A stretch of 64,000 nt of DNA, taken from positions 16,392,342 to 16,456,341 of the forward strand of contig NC_135549.1 of NCBI RefSeq assembly GCF_964340395.1. The letters run 5' to 3'. The notes below the pieces were generated by a model. The model searched no databases and was not told where the DNA came from. It saw nothing but the letters and a program-made list of their open reading frames with translations. The translations under genes were made by a program, and so were the position numbers. Below, one piece after another: positions 13,860 to 26,499 of this stretch (within the stretch, counting starts at the first letter, position 1; each line of letters starts with the position of its first letter). This DNA comes from Glandiceps talaboti. Its lineage: Eukaryota; Hemichordata; Enteropneusta; Spengelidae.

Positions 13860-15355
13860 TGGTCAAAATCTATGATATAGACTAGTTTAAAACAGATCTC
13901 TTGTTATGAAAAGTTCTTAATATTATTTCACTTTAAAGCTGCACAAGCTGTAACTGAAGTGTTATTTCTTTGATTGTGCAATATATTGTATGAATCAACA
14001 ATATATTCACTGAAAGTTGTCAAAATACCAATAATTAGACATTGTACATGTTAATCAGCAGTCAAGTTTATCCATAAGTAGTACAGTAACAGGTTGAAAT
14101 CATGATCACCGTTGAGGGCGCTGATTTTAGGGTGTGGACCTAAAAATCAATCTGGTTGGATTTATTGTACCATATTATGTATACTGCTACATGTACACAA
14201 ATATGTTTATCCACATATGATTCAATACTGTGTACGGAGTAAATCATTACATGTATATCGTATAAAAAAGTTTCAGTTCCAGTCGCAGCTAGTGCAGCTT
14301 TAAGGAATGTTGGTCAAACAGTTTTGACATTATATTTCCCATGGCTACATTTGAAATAGTAAGTGACTCCCTTGTACTGTAAGAATAATTCCACTGTTAT
14401 CACTTCAAATTATTGATAATTGCTGCTTGATTGCCCACCTATAGAAGGACATAATATACACCATAGATCGCTTTAACTTGTCTGGCATTGAAGTCGTAAA
14501 TGCACAAATAACCTGGCATTACAGTTCATTATGTCGACGATACAACCAATATCAGGTTTAACAAACTAATGGTTTGCTCATTGCAAACAACAATCAGGTG
14601 ATTTGGAAAAAAAATGGAATATATTCTACCACCGAGATAAAAGCCTTCTGCACAAACATGACATATGTAATCATGACTACAGGCGCAGTAAAATATGTCC
14701 AATATATTGAAGTCAATGAAAATGGTAAAAATGGTCTCAAATTGATGCAATAATGGACTGGCAAATGTTTAGGAGCAAATAGCTCCTATCAATAGCATAC
14801 CACTTGATGAGGTGAGCCAATCCATGCTTAAGTAATATGATTATTGTATCTTTCTACTTTTAGGTCGTTTAACTTTTTTTACTGAGTTCTAGCCCTTACA
14901 GCTTTCCACATTTCCTGTTAAGCGTACACACATAACTATATTGTATCAAATGGATATACTTTACACCATGTCGTACAAGAGTAGAGAAAGGTAAAAGTGC
15001 TTCATGTATCACATAGATTTGTGTTAGAAACAAATACAAAATAGCACTAATGACGTTGGCGACAAACTGAACATATTTTATACATAGATACAAAAGTAGC
15101 ATAAATGATGTGGAGGTACAACTAAACATGATACTTGATTTCATTTATAGTAAAGAGTACATGCTATGTTTGTAGTCCAAATTGCATATGACAACATTGA
15201 TGGGCTTCATCTTGCTTTTGACAACTTTGTCATCTAGAAAATCCTATGAACATCATTACCAACAGTCAAACCTGTTTGCTCTAGTATTTTGTGAGTTCAA
15301 AGATTTATATTAAAAACAAAAAATTACATTCTTTTTTCCCTTAATTTCTATTTCC
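13860..15355. other. No gene recognised
   Basis: AT-rich DNA. The minus-strand open frames at 14529-14750 and 14896-15144 lack any recognisable domain. Confidence 0.35.
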
Positions 15356-15359
15356 ATCT

Positions 15360-15840
15360 TTGTGAATCTGACTGGAGGTTCCCAAAGACTGTCTTTGCTT
15401 GTATTCGAAAGTGTCACCTCACAAAAATTCGAGTCTACGCTAATATTTGTGACTCTTACTAGAGGTTCGAGGAGATCATCTACATGATCTAAGCTTGTAT
15501 TTGTGAGTCTACCTGGAGGTTCACAGTCCCTCTAAGCTAAAATATTTGTGAGTCTACCTCTAAGCTAAAATCCACTGAGGTAAAATTTTGTGTGTCTAAA
15601 CAGAACTTTACAAAGACCCTCTAAGCTAGTACTTATGAGTCATACCAGAACTTTACTAAGACCCTCTAAGCTAACATTCGTGAATCTCACAAGAACTTTC
15701 CTAAGACAATCTATGTTAGTATTTGTGAGTCTTACCAGAACATTACAAAGACCCCCTTACTCGCCAACATTTGTCAGAATTTTACAAAGACCCTCTAAGC
15801 TACTACTATTTGTCAGCCATACTGGAAGGTCATATATAGT
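15360..15840. repeat. Degenerate minisatellite, about 45-bp unit
   Basis: Around ten copies of a unit with gaccctctaagcta, a tttgtgagtc segment and ccagaactttac. The plus-strand frame at 15590-15859, full of RTLQRPSKL, is a translation of this repeat. Confidence 0.88.
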
Positions 15841-16444
15841 CACTCAAACAGACCATTAGGTTTTGTCATTCAACTCTCATCAATCATACAAAAACTATGA
15901 ATAATTTGCTACATAATATTGCAAATTGGTGGATGAAAATTGACTAAAAAGAATGACATAATGATAATGACAGGGTATGAAGGACATTCTAACACAAGGT
16001 AAACATACAATTCAGAATACCCGATGGTGACAACTGAGAAGTAAATATTGTTGACACAATTCTTATCTATACAATTTACATTGTTGATTTTTCAAATCAT
16101 CTTCTTTTCTTTCCATCAGTATAGCATACTTACTGGTACCATAATAAGTACATGTACAATATCACATTTTCAGTATAATTTACCATATACTGATATCAAT
16201 CCATGTGTCAGTTATTGTCACTTAATGAGCTTAATTAAGTTAATAACAAGTCATTTTCTTTCTAATGACCTGAAACTCCTAATTTATTTTTTTCCATTTA
16301 TGAATAATTATTTTAGAGTTCCTGTGTAATTGTTATTTGTACATTCCTGAAATTTGTTTAGAGTGGATAGCACAGGAAATTATGTTCTGCATATTGGATG
16401 TTTTGCATATTAATTGGCTGAAATTATGATGACATCACAGTTAC

Positions 16445-16745
16445 TCTCAAGGCTTGAAATTAACATTTTGGTTTAGTAGTCCAAGTAGGCTACCAATTTC
16501 AGAAAGTAGTAGTGCCCAAGGATGGTGACCAATAGTCCTACATCTCTGAACTGAAAACAGAGTTCCTATATTGGAAATATGAGTGTTATTAAAATACTTT
16601 CATGTCTGTAAATCATCCATCCTTTACATCATCATATAATCAGTGGTAGCCTGAGTGGGCTACCACCTACAAATTATGGTAGCTGCATGACAAGAATTGG
16701 TAGTGTATGGACACAGGACTACAGCTAATTTCGAGCCCTGACCTT
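16445..16745. mobile_element. Small element with inverted ends
   Basis: The left end ctcaaggcttgaaattaac and the right end gctaatttcgagccctga are imperfect inverted copies. Between them, further mirrored blocks (gtaggctaccaatttc and gtggtagcctgagtgggctacc) occur. The structure suggests a foldback or MITE-type element without coding capacity. Confidence 0.55.
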
Positions 16746-16783
16746 TTACTACATGTAATCTCTTTGTCTTGATCACATACATA

Positions 16784-16861
16784 CAAAGAGTGTCCAAATA
16801 AAGAAATCATAGTCAATGTGATGTCATGACCAGAGGCTTTCCCATAAACCCTAGCAGGAAA
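16784..16861 (+). repeat. 78-bp dispersed repeat, copy 1
   Basis: This block is the diverged reverse complement of 24133-24210. Both begin or end with caaagag and tttcccataaacc/ggtttatgggaaa. Equal length in opposite orientation points to an interspersed element. Confidence 0.8.
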
Positions 16862-16994
16862 AAATGACCAAACGCATGTCAAGAGCAATAGGGCATCTTT
16901 ACAAGATTTCAAAGATATGCAAGTTATTTAAGGTGCTATTTTATCACCCAAAATCAAAATGTAAATATTTGATAACAGAAGTGGGACAACAAGT

Positions 16995-17255
16995 ACTAAA
17001 GGTAGAAATAACCCTAACTGGACTTTTCCTTTCAGTTGGTAGCAGTAAGCAATATAATACAAGTGTACTAAAGGTAGGAATAAGTCTGACTGGACTTTTC
17101 CTTTCCGGTGATACCAATAATCAGTCAATACGAGGATACTATTGAAAGGTAGAAGTAAGTCTGGTTGGACTTTTCCTTTAAATTGATACCAGTGCTCAAT
17201 ACAAGCATACTAAAGGTAGAATGATAAGTCTGACTGGACTTTTCCTTTAAAACAT
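16995..17255. repeat. Tandem repeat, about 70-bp unit, four copies
   Basis: Each copy contains aaaggtag, aataagtctgactggac and ttttcctt. The facing open frames on both strands in this stretch are translations of the repeat. Confidence 0.9.
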
Positions 17256-17259
17256 ATCC

Positions 17260-18235
17260 TAGTAGCAGCTACCTGATATGGGCTGATTACAAAATAATTT
17301 CAAACAAGAAGACTCTACTACATTGCCACAAGTAAATTGTGTGAACAATATATAAATGAAGAATCCTGGCAAAAACCTCATGTTGTCAATATCTTCCAAG
17401 AAAATGTAGAATAAGTGTTCTCAATCACCAGTAACACAACAGAAAACAACTGCCACCTGCTAGTGATGATGATTTAATTAGAAATTAATAAAATTGATTA
17501 ATAACTATAACTAGACAAGAGGTATTTGTTGGTCCAACTATGGGCAGGTGGTTCCTACATGTACAGGAAATGTACACTATGTATTTTATATACCACGACA
17601 CCAGTGACCCAAAAAGTCAATTCAGACACTACTATCGCACTGTTGCGTTTCAAAATGGCAGTTTCAGTTGCCATGGTGATTTGAATGACTAAGATGCTGC
17701 ATTCATTCAGGGTGACACTTGACTCTCACAGGAATTCCTTTCTGTGTGGGATAGTCATTTCGTCATGCTATCATCAAGGTTTTTTTTTCAGATATTTCAT
17801 TTGCCTGTCGTTTACTCATATTTGTAGACAGCTCATGACGTCCCTCTGACCTCATTAATTATTAATTCATTAATAGAACACGGGAGATTAATTTTTACGT
17901 ATAGCTTTCTAAGACTATATGAGCCCCACGCTCCAATTAACACACCCGCAGTTATAGGATCGTCCATTCCTATGGTACTACCCAGAACTTTGTACTGCAT
18001 TCCTTTATCTATATGAATAATAATACAGTTGCATATACTGTTCTTCAGACTCAGAGCTTCATCAAAATAATAAAAGCGCCAATGGTGTTGTAGCACAACT
18101 GTTGACAGCACACTTTATTTTTTTGTAATGATTATGGAGTCTTCATGCTAGACATATTTGCATACATTCTTTGAAGATTTAGTCCCATGCCTTTCCATCC
18201 ATGGTCTTATATCTGCAATATATGCCATCATTTAA
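17260..18235. other. No gene recognised
   Basis: Non-coding by inspection. The 92-residue minus-strand frame at 17833-18111 has no recognised domain. Confidence 0.35.
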
Positions 18236-18237
18236 TG

Positions 18238-18390
18238 TTACTATGGGTGTGGTCTTGTTGCTAGGCATATCTACATCCAATTTTGCAATGCTCATTCCTA
18301 AATACCTTCCCATCACCAGTGTTATTTTGGCATTATGTGTCATTGTTTACCAGTTGCTATGGGTGTGGTCTTGTTGCTAAGGACATTTAC
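18238..18390. repeat. Direct repeat, two copies about 118 bp apart
   Basis: The block ctatgggtgtggtcttgttg followed by ctag/ctaagg and catat/cattt occurs twice (near 18241 and 18357). This is a local duplication or two copies of an interspersed repeat. Confidence 0.75.
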
Positions 18391-18469
18391 ATATTTTAAA
18401 ATAATGTTAATTCAATTGTATACCCATCCCTGTTGTTATAATTGTTAAAAAACCTATCATATGAATGTT

Positions 18470-18470
<1 letters not shown>

Positions 18471-18522
<52 letters not shown>
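18471..18522. repeat. (CA)n microsatellite
   Basis: About 26 CA units, ended by CAGACACTGC. Confidence 0.98.
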
Positions 18523-18527
<5 letters not shown>

Positions 18528-18574
18528 TGCACCATGCCTATAGCACTACTGAACCACAGTTGTGCTAAAATCAA

Positions 18575-18915
18575 TCTCTCTTTCTATCTCACACACATAC
18601 TCTCACTCACATCCTTGCTCTTTCGCTTCTTTCTGTTTCTCTCCCTCCTCCCTCTCTTTCCCTATCTTTCTCTCTCCCTTCTTTCTTTTTCCCCCTCTCC
18701 TCCCCTCCCCCACCCCTCCCTCCTTCTCTCTCTCCACCCTCACTCCCTCCGTCTCTCGCCTCTATCTTTCTCTCTAACTTTCCCTATCCCTCTCTTTCCC
18801 TATCCCCCCCTTCCCTTTTTCCTCTCCCTCCCTCTCTCCTCCCTCCTTCTCCCTCCTCTCTCCTGTCTCCTTCTCTCCTCTCTCCTCTCCCTCCCTCCCT
18901 CCATCTCTCTCTATT
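18575..18915. repeat. Polypyrimidine tract, about 340 bp
   Basis: The plus strand is almost entirely C and T (CTCTCTTTCC, CCCTCC and similar words in irregular order). The 157-residue open frame across it, rich in Leu, Ser and Pro, is compositional and not a gene. Confidence 0.95.
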
Positions 18916-18969
18916 ACACTCACATGTTGACAATGTGACTGAAATTGCCAATAGCACTCAAAGCCTATC

Positions 18970-21900
18970 ACTCACATTTCACATGTTAGGTTTCCTTGTA
19001 CAGCAGTCTATATTGTTTTCAACAAACGAGTACCCTTAATGGAGTCACAATGCCGCAAGCAAGTGCCTACTCTGTACAGCTGTACCAATTTGGAAATGCA
19101 GCAGCTATTGTGATAGACACGATTTCCATCCAATCAACTACTCAGTCGTACTGCCTGACAGCCTAGGGTTCATAATTCACACCTTTCAAATATAAAACTC
19201 TTATCTTGATCTACACCTTTCTCAACAAGCAATGCACAAAGAAAATGATCATTTTCCTTCGGATGTTGTCTTCCTTCCATCATTGTATGATTTCTTTCTT
19301 GCTTTATGTATAAAATTTTTTACTATGTTTCAGATATCCTTCAACAAAAAGATCATATTCTTGAAGGATGCCTTAAATGCGGGTACATTGTATATTTCCA
19401 ATTTTTTGGGGGGAAATGACTTTTTCATCACTGCCAGGTTTCTAGTTGACCTTTCTATGCCTGAACTATCAATATCGTACTCGCAAGAAATTTCATTGGT
19501 GAATCTGCCACAGTTATCTCCTTTGTATCATCAGCAAATATTCAAAAGTGAATCAATACTTCTTAATCTTTAGCTTCCGACAACACAGGAATAAAAGCAA
19601 CAACTGTATCAGGAATAAATAAGACTATTTACATGGTGTACAAATAAAGAATAGGGAAGTTACATTGACCATCCCTGGAAATATCTCTCTGAAAACAAAC
19701 ATTTTTGCTGAATGGCTATTACACAAAGTCCAATATTTGTTTGCATCCGTACAAATCCAATCCCATATCACTACTATAATATCATGATCCATACCTTTCT
19801 CAACAAGCATCACTCAAAAATCACTTTCAGTTTCTATATATAGCCAAGATTGAGATTATATGGCAAGTGTAGTCCACGCAACATTGTTATAACCATGCAA
19901 ACCAATCATCCTGTTTTTTTCCCTTTGGAGTATATCGCTTAGTGGAACCGTCATTGAATATATTTTTCACATGTATCAATAACTGTGTGTGGCAAGTAAG
20001 TTAAAATGTATCTCTCCATTGTGTTCACTAAAATGGTTCCCAACCTCCACACAAGGTTATTGTGTTTGGTAAACAGACCATGAGTGGAGATTTTATATCA
20101 ACATTTGTTTTGACTTTAAGTATAAAATGTTATGACCTATAGTAATACAATGTTGCAATGACAGTCTCAACAAAGTACAGACTCAATAAGTCTACGCCTG
20201 GGCACGAACTGAGCGGCATTTTCAAATGGGAAATACTAAAGGTTGTTTCAATTATTTGCATGGACTACACTTTCCCTACAACCATGATCTAGGTTGTATA
20301 TCATGGTATTCTGTCCATCTTCAGTGAAAGATTTTGGGTGTTTTATTTTTTTTTTTAAACGATCTCAAAATCTCAAACTTCTCAAATTTCAAAAGCCACA
20401 GAAAGGTTTTATACAATAATGGTGCATGCTAAACCAAGAAGTATTTTATCAATTTTTACATTGACCATTGATAAACTAGAATGTAACATATATATCCCTT
20501 CTTCATGTACCTCTAATTTCAAGCTTAAAAATCCACAAGAATATTCTAGAATGCTTAAACAGAGACTTTTTAATAACTCGTAAAATATGACCCACTATAC
20601 TTCGTACAGGTATTCACTACATGGCAGATTTATACTGTACACCTAAACTAAGGCCTAAAAAATAATTGTTTGGTTGCAGTTACCCGACTCCACCTAGTTT
20701 TTCACTGCAAACCTTATATTTTTTTTACGTATTCAAGAAAAAAATAATAAAATTTTAAAAAATGGTGATGCCTCTTAGGGAATAGTGGCTGCAGAAACTG
20801 ACATCAACTTAAAAAGAAATTATAAAACTGTTCTTCCAATCTGTATTGGCTGTACATCTGATAGGAAGAAATAAATAAGACAGAGACCATATGGAAAACA
20901 ATGGAAAACCTGAACGAGACACTCACACATGAAAAAAAAATATAATAAAATAAAATAAAATAAAAAATCTACCTACCCCACCTATTCTAAAATTGAGTGT
21001 AATCAGAACCATGCAATTTGTTTTATTAGGCCTTATACAAAATGACTGTTTATTACAATTTCAAATACAAATTTCACAGAATGATGTGAAATCGTTACCT
21101 ACAACTTTAGTGGGGACATTACATACAGCGTGTAGATGGAAAAATGTTCAAATGAAAGTGAACACATCAGAGATGTGCGTTTTGTATAAAAAAAAAAATC
21201 AAAAAAAAAAAAAAACGTGAAAACGTGAAAATGAAAACGTGATTGGTGGTGTGAGAAAATGCTTTGACTGAAATAAAAGGTGTATAAATTTATTAAAATG
21301 GCACAGGGCAAGTTTATACATTTTGGATCGTTATCGCCGTTATCGCTGCATATTTGACAGGTAACCATATTCTACTTACTGATGCATACTTATCCATCAC
21401 TTCCAACTGACTGAACCCAAACTGGGTATTAAGATATGGCTTGGTATAATTCATCATGCACATACTAAATGTCATGAAAAACCTACTAGGCCATCAAGTA
21501 TTCTAAGAAGACCAGAAATCAATTTGTTATTTCATAGAAAGCATGCATCAACATTAAATGGTCATATGAATGAAAATTGGCTATTTATCTGTGAACTTTA
21601 CAATTGATAAAACAACTTTACTTTGTTTTTGGTTTTTTTACTTGGAAATACGAAAGGATAAAAATTGCAAAATATACAATAACAAACTTTTTACACACTT
21701 TTCAGTTTTTTACAATTTATTGAGTTACAAACATAGACTTGGTATATGTTCTTTTTACATTGTATTTCCAAGCAGAAAAGTATAGTAAGGTTGTTTTGTG
21801 AACTAAAAAACCAAAATAAATGTCTGTTTGTCATACATATGGATACTTTGATATTAGATTTCAAAAGTTTCTTAGAGGTTTTGAGTGGCAAGTTTATGAA

Positions 21901-23380
21901 CTCACCTTGTACAACTTTAGACTGAAGAACAACAGAACAACTACTGTCTTATTTTTGAACAAAACAAACTTAATTCTAAGTCAGCAATTTCACACTGAAG
22001 ACTAGTCTGGGGAACAGATTTAGCAAGGATAGTCAAAATGGCCGACATGATCAATGTTGTAATTTATACTAAGCCAAATTTAGATACAGCAGCAATAACT
22101 CATACATGTACTTTCCCCCAGATTTGTTCAATGGTGTGACAGTTGCGAGAGGTTAAAGAGAGTTTAAATTTGAACAAAACTATATGAAAATCCCGTCATA
22201 GAGATCATAACCCATACAATTTTACAAAGTGTATTTCTTATGGATGTTTTTTTTTTGCAAACAGACATCTCTGGTCCACCAAATTTATGCATTGCCAGTT
22301 TCTTGTATACCAACTTGAGTGAAAAATTAACCTACACAAATAATTTCCATGGTTATGATATTATAATTTTATACCAAATTTTGGACAAATAACACACTAT
22401 TTTCAACATGTTCACTCTTTGCAAGTATGTATATCAACCCATGTTAGATACTGACAAGAAAATAAATCAATACAAGTCTCTGTTCATATAGTCTTCAGTA
22501 ATTGGCATAGATTGACCCATTGTGACCTCAATTTGCATATATATTTCATGTTCTATTTTCCCTCGGGCACTATTCCCAGAGCAAGGAAGTCTTATCAGAG
22601 AATTTACTTTGACTATGAAAGGAACATATGTACCACAGAATGCGATAAGTTATAAATAAAACACTTATTGCCTGGCCTTATTCGGGCACTAGTAGAAATC
22701 ATATTACCCCTCAGCTTAGCTTTCAGCATCAGGAAATAGTTGCTACATATATTTGCATATATATTTATTCATTTATATATATATTTGCATATATATATTA
22801 CCTTGTGGATCAGTGCCATCATAGCCAGGTAATAAGTGTATATTAGAATTTATCCTACTGTCAACTTTAACATTACCATTACATCATTTGTGAAGTAGAG
22901 ACTATAATAAGATTTTCCTTTAGAGATTTAAATATGATTACAAATTCTCAATATGCCATAAAGGGCACACGACAACTAAAGTGTCTTATTTTACCATGTC
23001 TTAGTGATGTCATTGATTTACAAGAAGTCAAGGGTCACCAACTCGTAGGGCAGGATATCTTGAATGACAGTAATATAAAAGCTATAAATCCAACTTCACT
23101 CTTTATTTGCAATGATGTATGCATATGTATGTACGTATACAAAAATGTACATGTATACACATGAGTGTCCGTGTACATCACTTGTCTGTGTATCTGTATG
23201 TGTGTTACTATATGTGTGGATTGTTGGGTGGGTAGGTAGGTTGTACACATGTATGTGTGTGCAGTATATGTTTGTGTCGATTTATATCAGCACTTAAACA
23301 TGTTGTACAGTTGCTCTGTTGTTACATCATTTATATTGCTATTTAACAGTGTGCTCTTTGTTCAAGAGACCTAATGCAAT
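18970..23380. other. No gene recognised
   Basis: The longest frame, 113 codons at 19232-19573 (plus), lacks a recognisable domain. A minus-strand 42-bp open segment at about 21379-21420, with a CCCAG acceptor and a GTAAGTAG donor in phase 0, was considered as an exon of gene A but has no family signal. Several poly-A and poly-T runs occur (21190-21215). Confidence 0.35.
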
Positions 23381-23383
23381 AAA

Positions 23384-23607
23384 ATGAATGAATATGTGTC
23401 TGTCTATGTCTGTGTGTCTGTGTGTGTGTCTGTCTCTGTATCTGTGTGTATGTGTATCTGTGTCTGCATATCTGTGTCTGTCTGTGTATGTCTGTGTGTA
23501 TGTGTGTGTCTGTGTCTGTGTCTATGTGTCTGTGTGTCTGTGTCTGTGTGTATCTGTGTCTGCATCTGTGTCTGTATGTGTCTGTATGTGTGTGTCTGTG
23601 TGTGTTT

Positions 23608-23668
<61 letters not shown>
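23384..23668. repeat. TG-rich microsatellite (TGTC/TG mix, then pure TG)
   Basis: Irregular TGTCTG, TGTATG and TG units are followed by about 28 pure TG units to 23668. Open frames on both strands here (Cys-Val, His-Thr) are repeat readings. Confidence 0.97.
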
Positions 23669-23670
<2 letters not shown>

Positions 23671-24132
23671 GAAAATCATATATTGTCTACCCTGTGTATT
23701 ACACATCTGTTGTGATGATAGCAAATTCTTCATAGAAATAAATCAGGAGTACATGATAGATATGGTTTGTGCATCTTGTAAGATTTAAATTTTAACTCCA
23801 AAACATTGCTGTCTTCGTTGTAGATGAAGTTTAGACTTTCCCTTGGGTAAGCAGAAAGACACTTGAATGGTCCAATGTGAAATATTTGTAAAAGTGGAAC
23901 ATGTATAGTAACTAATCACACATCTATTTATAAAAATGAGATCTGTGACAGACAAATTCTTTTTAAAAAGTCCAGTCTAACTTACATCTGCCTTTCACAC
24001 TCATACTGATTACTGCTATCAACATAAATATGATTTTGGGTGATAAGATAGTGCCCTAGTAACTTATTCAACTTTTGAAATTTTGTACAAAAACCCATCC
24101 TGCATTTGATATGTGTTCAGCCAGTTTGAGGA

Positions 24133-24210
24133 TTTCCTGCAAGGGTTTATGGGAAAACATCTGTTGATGACTTCACCTTTACCACAATCTCTTTATCTTG
24201 ATACTCTTTG
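24133..24210 (-). repeat. 78-bp dispersed repeat, copy 2 (opposite orientation)
   Basis: Reverse complement of the 16784-16861 block with scattered substitutions. It contains gggtttatgggaaa and ctctttatcttg. Confidence 0.8.
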
Positions 24211-24869
24211 TGTTTGTCAAAATTTGTCACATCAAAATTTGTAACACTTTGATACTGTCTTACTGCACATCCATCAAAATTCAAACTTCAAACAATAGCT
24301 GATTTGACTGATAGTCAGAAACCAGTACAGACCATGACACGAACTATAAATGTCAACTGAGGAATTTATACAGATTACAATAACAGATAATTATGATTAA
24401 GCTTGGGGGGGCTGAAAGAAAATCCATCATGTCAATTTTTGCTGTCACCCGCAACTGAAAACAGGTGGTGTGTAGGTGGTGTGTCACGATAGCCTCTTTA
24501 TTTATACAATAATTCAGCACCAGACAGACAGGTCTGTACAATTAAAAAATACAAGGTACCTTGACTAAATACAAACCCAGCAGTGAACAGTCAGTTCTTT
24601 ACAATTAGAACAAGGAATTCGCTTGAATAAAAACAATAACAAGTGTACATTATGTCTGCCCAAATGTTACAGCTGCGCGAATAAAACTAATGCCATGAAC
24701 AAAACAATGAAAACCACATCTGTTAAATTGGCATGTAACTTTCATTGTGAAAAAGAGAAACACATGTTTCATGGACAAACAATAGTATGTGATGATGAAA
24801 TATGGAAATTCCGAGAAGTTGAATTGATAGAGAACAAGTAGTTTAATCCCGGTCAAACTAGAACAAAAA

Positions 24870-25080
24870 CTACAAATGAACTGGGCATAATATATTCACA
24901 AATGCCACAAACAAACTGGGCATATTCAAAAACGTCAAAAAAAAAACTAAGCACAATATATTCACAAATGCCACAAGCAAACTAGGCATAAAATACTCGC
25001 ACACACCACCAATAACAAACTGGACATAATATATTCACACAAACCAATAACAAACTGGGCATAAAATATTCACAAACTGG
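24870..25080. repeat. Degenerate tandem repeat
   Basis: Units with aaactgggcataatatattc and acaaatgccacaa recur about six times at spacings of 25-50 bp. Confidence 0.85.
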
Positions 25081-25459
25081 GCATATAAATATGTTCCCAA
25101 CCTCTTCAAATGAATCAAGAATAACATATCGATAAACACCTCAAACGAAGTGAAAATAATATAGTCAGGAAAACAATTATGATTATCACATTAATATGGT
25201 GACTGTGCTACACGGTTTTCATACTACCCAGTACAACATAAATGATTTATTATTTGGTAGAGTGTAATACACAATTACAAATGTACAACCCATGTGATGT
25301 CCATGTAGTTATACAATGTACTGCGATCTATTTCCATAATACAAATAAAACAGACCAAAAACTTCGAGAAAGCTGCAAACAATACTCTATATAGAATGTA
25401 CAAACATCATGGTACCAGACAAATAGAATGTACAAAATGCCAATTACACATGAGCTCAA

Positions 25460-25580
25460 TACTTGTCTTGGTGCCTTGGTCTTGCCGTTACTATCTCAGC
25501 GACTTGTCTTGGTGTTACTATCTCAGCGACTTGTCTTGGTGTTACTATCTCAGCGACTTGTCTTGATGTTACTATCTCAA
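25460..25580. repeat. 27-bp minisatellite, four copies
   Basis: The unit gttactatctcagcgacttg plus tcttggt starts at 25487, 25514, 25541 and 25568, an exact 27-bp period with few changes. The period keeps one frame open, but no gene context is seen. Confidence 0.95.
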
Positions 25581-25589
25581 GAAGCTCTC

Positions 25590-26360
25590 TACACCATGTT
25601 ATTTATCTACTTTTATCTTTAAAAAATGACAAACACTGTGAAAATTATCAATTAAATGATATTTCAGTTGAAAATCAATTATTTTCATTTCATCTTCAGG
25701 CTTACCATTTTACGATATAAGAAATTATATATTTTGATCCCAAAGCCAAATCAACTACTTGTGAAAAGAACATACCGGTATATATTCAATTTCAATATCA
25801 CAGTATTCTACATATTTACCTGAGGTAAGCCACAGACTTTTGTAATCAAAACTAAAATGAAGTACTAGATAGAACATATTAAAATCTCCTTCACATATCA
25901 AATTACTACTCAGGGTAATTCATATATCATATTTCTCTGAATTTGAATAATTTATTATTGCTTACATAAGAACTTTCTAGCATTTCTTCACCAGAATGGA
26001 TACATTATAGGATTTCCACCAGTGTCCCCGATAAAGAACCCCCACCCCCCATAGTTACCAATGTTCCTTAGGTAATTCAAGATGAAATACTGTACCATAC
26101 TGTTAATGTTCCATGGTAAATTATAGTTTAACTATGCCTGCTTTACTAATTTTCTCCTCACCCCTTCCCCCAACCCCATATACAATATACATGCTTTTTC
26201 CAATGTACCTAAGTAAAATATAGTTTAATTAACTATGCCAGCTTTACTAGATTTCTCCCTCTGTTAACATGGCCCTTTAGCAAAACACTACAGACATTTT
26301 AAGTACTTTGACAAAATACTTGAAGGGAGGATTAATCAGGATAAAGTAGTTTGGCTTTTT
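25590..26360. other. No gene recognised
   Basis: AT-rich. A near repeat of aaatatagtttaactatgcc and ctttactaatttctcc occurs twice (about 26110 and 26218). Confidence 0.4.
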
Positions 26361-26363
26361 GGC

Positions 26364-26491
26364 TTGTAAAATAGTGACACTTTGGAATAAGTAAATACAC
26401 GCACAAGTGGCATTCGGTGTGTCTCATTTGTAAAATAGTGACACTTTGGAATAAGTAAATACAAGCACAAGTGGCATTCGGTGTGTCTCAT
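26364..26491. repeat. Tandem duplication of 64 bp
   Basis: Two adjacent, nearly identical 64-bp copies begin ttgtaaaatagtgacacttt at 26364 and 26428. They differ at one position (acacgc versus acaagc), so the duplication is recent. Confidence 0.96.
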
Positions 26492-26499
26492 TCAATACT

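Noticed and set aside
18465-18938. 157-codon Leu/Ser/Pro-rich frame
   Set aside because: Product of the (CA)n array and polypyrimidine tract.
19232-19573. 113-codon plus-strand frame
   Set aside because: No domain, no splice context and AT-driven composition.
22934-23164. Plus-strand EVKGHQLVGQDI, superficially like an alpha-2/delta segment
   Set aside because: Wrong strand relative to gene A exons 1-2 and no splice sites; the similarity is short.
23384-23788. 134-codon Cys/Val frame and facing His/Thr frames
   Set aside because: TG microsatellite readings.
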